25,024 bases of DNA from CAZDET01 sp964504335 (GTDB lineage Bacteria > Bacteroidota > Bacteroidia > Chitinophagales > Saprospiraceae). The notes under the pieces were generated by a model. It had not been told where the DNA came from. It ran no database searches and saw only the letters and a list, made by a program, of their open reading frames with translations. The position numbers and the translations under genes were made by a program. Below are positions 22,467 through 25,024 of this stretch, in pieces (position 1 is the stretch's first letter; each line of letters opens with the position of its first letter). The stretch covers positions 1-25,024 of the forward strand of contig CAZDET010000065.1 of assembly GCA_964504335.1 (NCBI GenBank), read 5' to 3'.

Positions 22467-25024
22467 TTACCGAATCAATTGGACCTCGCGGGTGAGCACA
22501 CCCTTTTCCGTCCGTAAGCGCACCAGATAGATGCCGGCCGGCAGTGTCGTTCCGTGGTTCGAATTTCCAAACCACTGTAGTTCGTGTGTTCCTGCTTCGA
22601 GTTGCTGGAATGCCTGCTGCCAGAGCCGCTGGCCCTGCAGGTTGTAAATCTCCAGTTGGGCGGATGTTGCTTCGGGCACGTGCATCCGCAATGTCGTTTG
22701 CTCCACGAAGGGGTTGGGGAAGACCTTCAGGTCGAGCGTACTCGTTGCCTGCAAGCTCGCCTGCGGCACCCACAAATCGACCGCCTCTATGACGCTAAAC
22801 TCAATGGTGATCGGGGTGCCAGCAACGCCACTGCGCCTCGGACCAGAATAAGGGGTGGCCGTCAGCGTGTAGTTTCCTGCCGGCAGTTCCTTACCTGTGT
22901 AGTTGCCCTGGGAGTCGCCGAAGGCAGCGTAGGGGGCTACACCCTCAGTGCGCGAGGTGTTCAGCGGTCCGGACAGGGCAATGTGCACACTACCCACCGT
23001 ACCGGGGATGGTCAGTACCTGGAAATTCAACAAGCTCGTGATCACATTTTTGTCGATCACTGCGCCGTCTTCCAGGGTGTCGTGTGGTGCCACCGGTTCA
23101 TCCAAATCGGCATCGATCAAGGCAAAGTAATCGATCGCCGGACCACTCGGAGTGGAACAAGGAGCCGGAGCCGTACCGGAATCGCTGTTGGTCAACGAAC
23201 AAGCCATATCGTCACTAAAGGCAGCCGTCAAGTTGATGGCACCGCCATCGGCAGCCATCACTACGTCGCGGAACGTGTGGCTCGTCGGGCCCTCCAGATT
23301 GGCTACCGCTACCGAAGCCGTACCATCACCACTCAGGTTCAGATTGCCCGAGGTTGGTGCAATGGCAAAGTGGACTGTCACATCAGCCATGAAGGTATCG
23401 TCGCCCGGATCGTCCGTACCCTGATCGGCACAAGTGGATAGGTTGCTCGTGCTAATATCCGTGATCGTACAGACCGGTGTGCTCGAACAAGAAGCCGGAG
23501 CCGTACCTGCATTGGGTTCGGTAAAGCTGCAAGTCGGACTATCCGAGAAGGACGCAGTAATGTTGATCGGGCCACCATCGGCCGGAATCGAAATGTTGCT
23601 GAAAGTGTGGCTGTTCGAACCGTTGAATGAGCTAACCGCTACCGCTCCATTAACATCACCCGACACAACAAGCTGACCGGTACTCGGTACATTCGAGAAG
23701 AATACCGTCACATCAGCTGAAGCCAGATCGTCCGATGGATCATCCGTACCCTGATCGCTGCAAGCGGAAATGTTGCTTACACTGATGCCGCTAATCACAC
23801 ACTCCTGCGTCTCGGTCACCGTGAAATTCACCGTCAATGGAGTGCCGGCCAGGCCGCGGCCACCCGACTCGGCGTAGGGTGTCACCGTCAGGGTATAGGC
23901 TCCTACTGGGAAGTCCATCCCGGCGTAGTTGCCGCCCGAATCGCCGAACAGCGCGTAGGGAACTACGCTTTCAGTACGACTCGTACTGATCGGACCGCTG
24001 AGCATAAATACCACGCTGCCTACCATCTCGGGGTTGGTCACTGCCTGGATGCTCAAGCTACTGCCCACTGCATTTTTGTCGATGACGGCGCCGTCCAGTA
24101 ATGGATCGTAGCTCGCCTCCGGCTGGTTGCTGTCGGCATTGATCAATACCACTTTCTCGACAAAGCGGTCGGAGGCCTGCGAGCAGTTCTGCGGTGCGGT
24201 ACCCGCATTGCTGTTGGTTATGCTGCACTCGGCATCGTCGGAGAAGCTAGCCGTGAGGCTAATCGGTCCGCCGTCGGCTACCAGGGTAACGTTTTGGAAA
24301 GTATAGCTACTGCCACTCAGGGAGCTGGCCGGTACGAAGGCCGAACCATCACCGGTCAGGACCAGATTGCCCGTCGTAGGAGCATTGACGAAGTTGACTG
24401 TCACATTGGCCGTGTAGGTATCATCACTCGCACCCGGTGTACCCTGATCGTTGCAAGTACTGATATTGCTCACTTGCAGAGACGTCAGATCGCAAGCGAT
24501 TGGACCGGAACAAGGGGCGGGGGCCGTGCCCAGATCCCACCACTGGTACAGGTTGCAATCGCTGCTGGTAAACTCGGCCTCCAGGCTAATATCGCGGCCG
24601 TCGGCCTGCATCGTCACGCCCCGGAAGGTGTGCGAAGTTGGGCTATCCAGCTGATCTACGGGAACGCTCGCCGTACCGTCGCGGGATATCATCAGACTGC
24701 CCGTTGCCGGTGGGTTGACGAAGTTGACCGTCACATCCACGGTGAAAGTATCATCGCCCGTGGTACCCGTACCTTGGTTGTTACAGGCCGAGATATTGCT
24801 GGTCACGATATTGACCACATTACAGCTCTGCCCGCGAACTACCTGGAAGTTGATGGTCAGTGGCGTACCGACATCTCCCTGGCCTCCGCGCTCGGAATAA
24901 GGTGTGGCTGTGAGCGTGTAGGTACCCTCCGGTAACATTCTGGAGCTATTCCCAAACAGCTCGTAGGGCTCCACGTTTTCCGTCCGGCTGACGTTCAGTT
25001 GACCACTCAGGGCCAGTTTCACGC
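22467..25024 (-). CDS. Large secreted repeat protein with T9SS C-terminal sorting domain (5' end outside window)
   Basis: The last 851 or so residues of a long exported surface or extracellular protein. The frame is open at the window edge; the GTG at 25022 aligns with the Val of GSV in the other repeats and is not a start. Two beta-rich modules alternate as A-B-B-A-B-B-A. Module A contains DGAVIDKN, LSGPxxTSRTE, PYAxFGDS and GTPLTxxF. Module B has four spaced cysteines plus DQGT, SHTF and GTAP motifs. Residues about 763-851 are a T9SS sorting domain (LKVFPNPFVEQTTLRM, LEIYNLQGQRL, LPAGIYLVRL). No enzymatic domain is visible in the part seen. Probable adhesin or extracellular matrix protein. 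It is followed by a structured 3' region and a strong terminator. Confidence 0.9.
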   Translation of the reverse strand, partial: VKLALSGQLNVSRTENVEPYELFGNSSRMLPEGTYTLTATPYSERGGQGDVGTPLTINFQVVRGQSCNVVNIVTSNISACNNQGTGTTGDDTFTVDVTVNFVNPPATGSLMISRDGTASVPVDQLDSPTSHTFRGVTMQADGRDISLEAEFTSSDCNLYQWWDLGTAPAPCSGPIACDLTSLQVSNISTCNDQGTPGASDDTYTANVTVNFVNAPTTGNLVLTGDGSAFVPASSLSGSSYTFQNVTLVADGGPISLTASFSDDAECSITNSNAGTAPQNCSQASDRFVEKVVLINADSNQPEASYDPLLDGAVIDKNAVGSSLSIQAVTNPEMVGSVVFMLSGPISTSRTESVVPYALFGDSGGNYAGMDFPVGAYTLTVTPYAESGGRGLAGTPLTVNFTVTETQECVISGISVSNISACSDQGTDDPSDDLASADVTVFFSNVPSTGQLVVSGDVNGAVAVSSFNGSNSHTFSNISIPADGGPINITASFSDSPTCSFTEPNAGTAPASCSSTPVCTITDISTSNLSTCADQGTDDPGDDTFMADVTVHFAIAPTSGNLNLSGDGTASVAVANLEGPTSHTFRDVVMAADGGAINLTAAFSDDMACSLTNSDSGTAPAPCSTPSGPAIDYFALIDADLDEPVAPHDTLEDGAVIDKNVITSLLNFQVLTIPGTVGSVHIALSGPLNTSRTEGVAPYAAFGDSQGNYTGKELPAGNYTLTATPYSGPRRSGVAGTPITIEFSVIEAVDLWVPQASLQATSTLDLKVFPNPFVEQTTLRMHVPEATSAQLEIYNLQGQRLWQQAFQQLEAGTHELQWFGNSNHGTTLPAGIYLVRLRTEKGVLTREVQLIR
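22785..23138 (-). repeat. Module A, third copy, in the T9SS repeat protein
   Basis: Residues about 629-746 (counted from the window-edge codon). They share DGAVIDKN, GSV, LSGPLNTSRTEGVAPYA, FGDSQGNY, YTLTATPYSG and AGTPITIEF with copy two at 23811-24173 and the partial copy one at 24837-25024. Confidence 0.8.
23157..23471 (-). repeat. Module B, fourth copy (four-cysteine repeat)
   Basis: Residues 518-622 with C518, C531, C608 and C622. It shares CADQGTDDPGDDTF, GDGTASV, SHTF, ADGG, AFSDDMAC and GTAPAPC with the other B copies. Confidence 0.8.
23487..23801 (-). repeat. Module B, third copy (four-cysteine repeat)
   Basis: Residues 408-512 with C408, C421, C498 and C512. It lies directly before copy four with a five-residue linker and is the most diverged in its middle (GDVNGAVAVSSFNGS). 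Confidence 0.8.
23811..24173 (-). repeat. Module A, second copy
   Basis: Residues about 284-404. It carries INADSNQPEASYDPLLDGAV, GSVVFMLSGPISTSRTE and PYALFGDSGGNYAG. It starts about 345 residues before copy three, which sets the A-B-B super-repeat length. Confidence 0.8.
24183..24494 (-). repeat. Module B, second copy (four-cysteine repeat)
   Basis: Residues 177-280 with C177, C190, C266 and C280. It follows copy one after a five-residue linker. Confidence 0.8.
24510..24824 (-). repeat. Module B, first copy in the window (four-cysteine repeat)
   Basis: Residues 67-171 with C67, C80, C156 and C171. The third-to-fourth cysteine spacing is one residue longer than in the other copies, and a local WW-containing change (NLYQWWDLGTAP) replaces the usual SxTNSxxGTAP. 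Confidence 0.8.
24837..25024 (-). repeat. Module A, first copy in the window (cut by the window edge)
   Basis: Only the second half of module A is seen (LSGQLNVSRTENVEPYELFG, then YTLTATPYSERGGQGD and GTPLTINF). The missing N-terminal part lies beyond 25024. Confidence 0.75.

Noticed and set aside
25020..25022. GTG as start codon of the T9SS repeat protein
   Set aside because: It aligns with the internal Val of the GSV motif in the other A modules; the frame continues beyond the window.

Overview
The window reads as a chromosomal segment of a fairly GC-rich member of the Bacteroidota, most likely a Saprospiria/Lewinella-like marine bacterium (phylum fairly sure, genus a guess). Three things support this. 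Two secreted proteins end in type IX secretion (T9SS) C-terminal sorting domains. One promoter matches the Bacteroidota pattern TTG-N17-TAnnTTTG exactly. Nearly all start codons lack a Shine-Dalgarno sequence. I see no rRNA, tRNA, CRISPR array, insertion sequence or prophage.

Layout. 1-254 is a non-coding leader with inverted repeats. 255-4745 (+) is a compact housekeeping run: bifunctional (p)ppGpp synthetase/hydrolase, Fur-family regulator, STAS-domain protein, adenylosuccinate synthase (purA). A hairpin separates this from a convergent block, 11013 down to 4796 (-): T9SS trypsin-like protease, fumarylacetoacetase, PBP4-type D-Ala-D-Ala carboxypeptidase (ATGA overlap with the previous gene), and a lipoprotein methyltransferase with its own promoter. 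11275-12736 (+) holds an OmpA-like lipoprotein and a class II aldolase-family protein, separated by a palindromic array of octamers. A 7TM-PAS histidine kinase (-) converges on the aldolase and diverges from mnmE (+, 14683-16107).

16108-17178 is a visibly AT-richer accessory island. It holds a MazF-type toxin with a short overlapping antitoxin. On the opposite strand lies a broken DUF433-type antitoxin remnant, so two toxin-antitoxin generations appear superimposed. 17179-22253 (-) carries an SNF2/SWIM helicase, a small possibly frameshifted gene just upstream of it, and a TPR histidine kinase. 22467-25024 (-) is the C-terminal part of a large T9SS-exported repeat protein that runs off the window. 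It is followed by a structured 3' region with a strong terminator.

How the genes fit together. The first block couples stringent-response signalling to purine synthesis: (p)ppGpp made by the first enzyme is a known inhibitor of PurA-type enzymes in other bacteria. The minus-strand block mixes envelope and secretion functions with the last step of tyrosine breakdown. The two orphan kinases have no response regulator beside them.

Most worth a second look: the G-rich hairpin/terminator element after the T9SS repeat gene; the octamer palindrome between ompA and the aldolase; the decayed DUF433 antitoxin abutting mazF; the methyltransferase predicted to be a lipoprotein; and the four-cysteine A-B-B repeat architecture. 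No clearly new multi-gene defence or biosynthetic system is visible.
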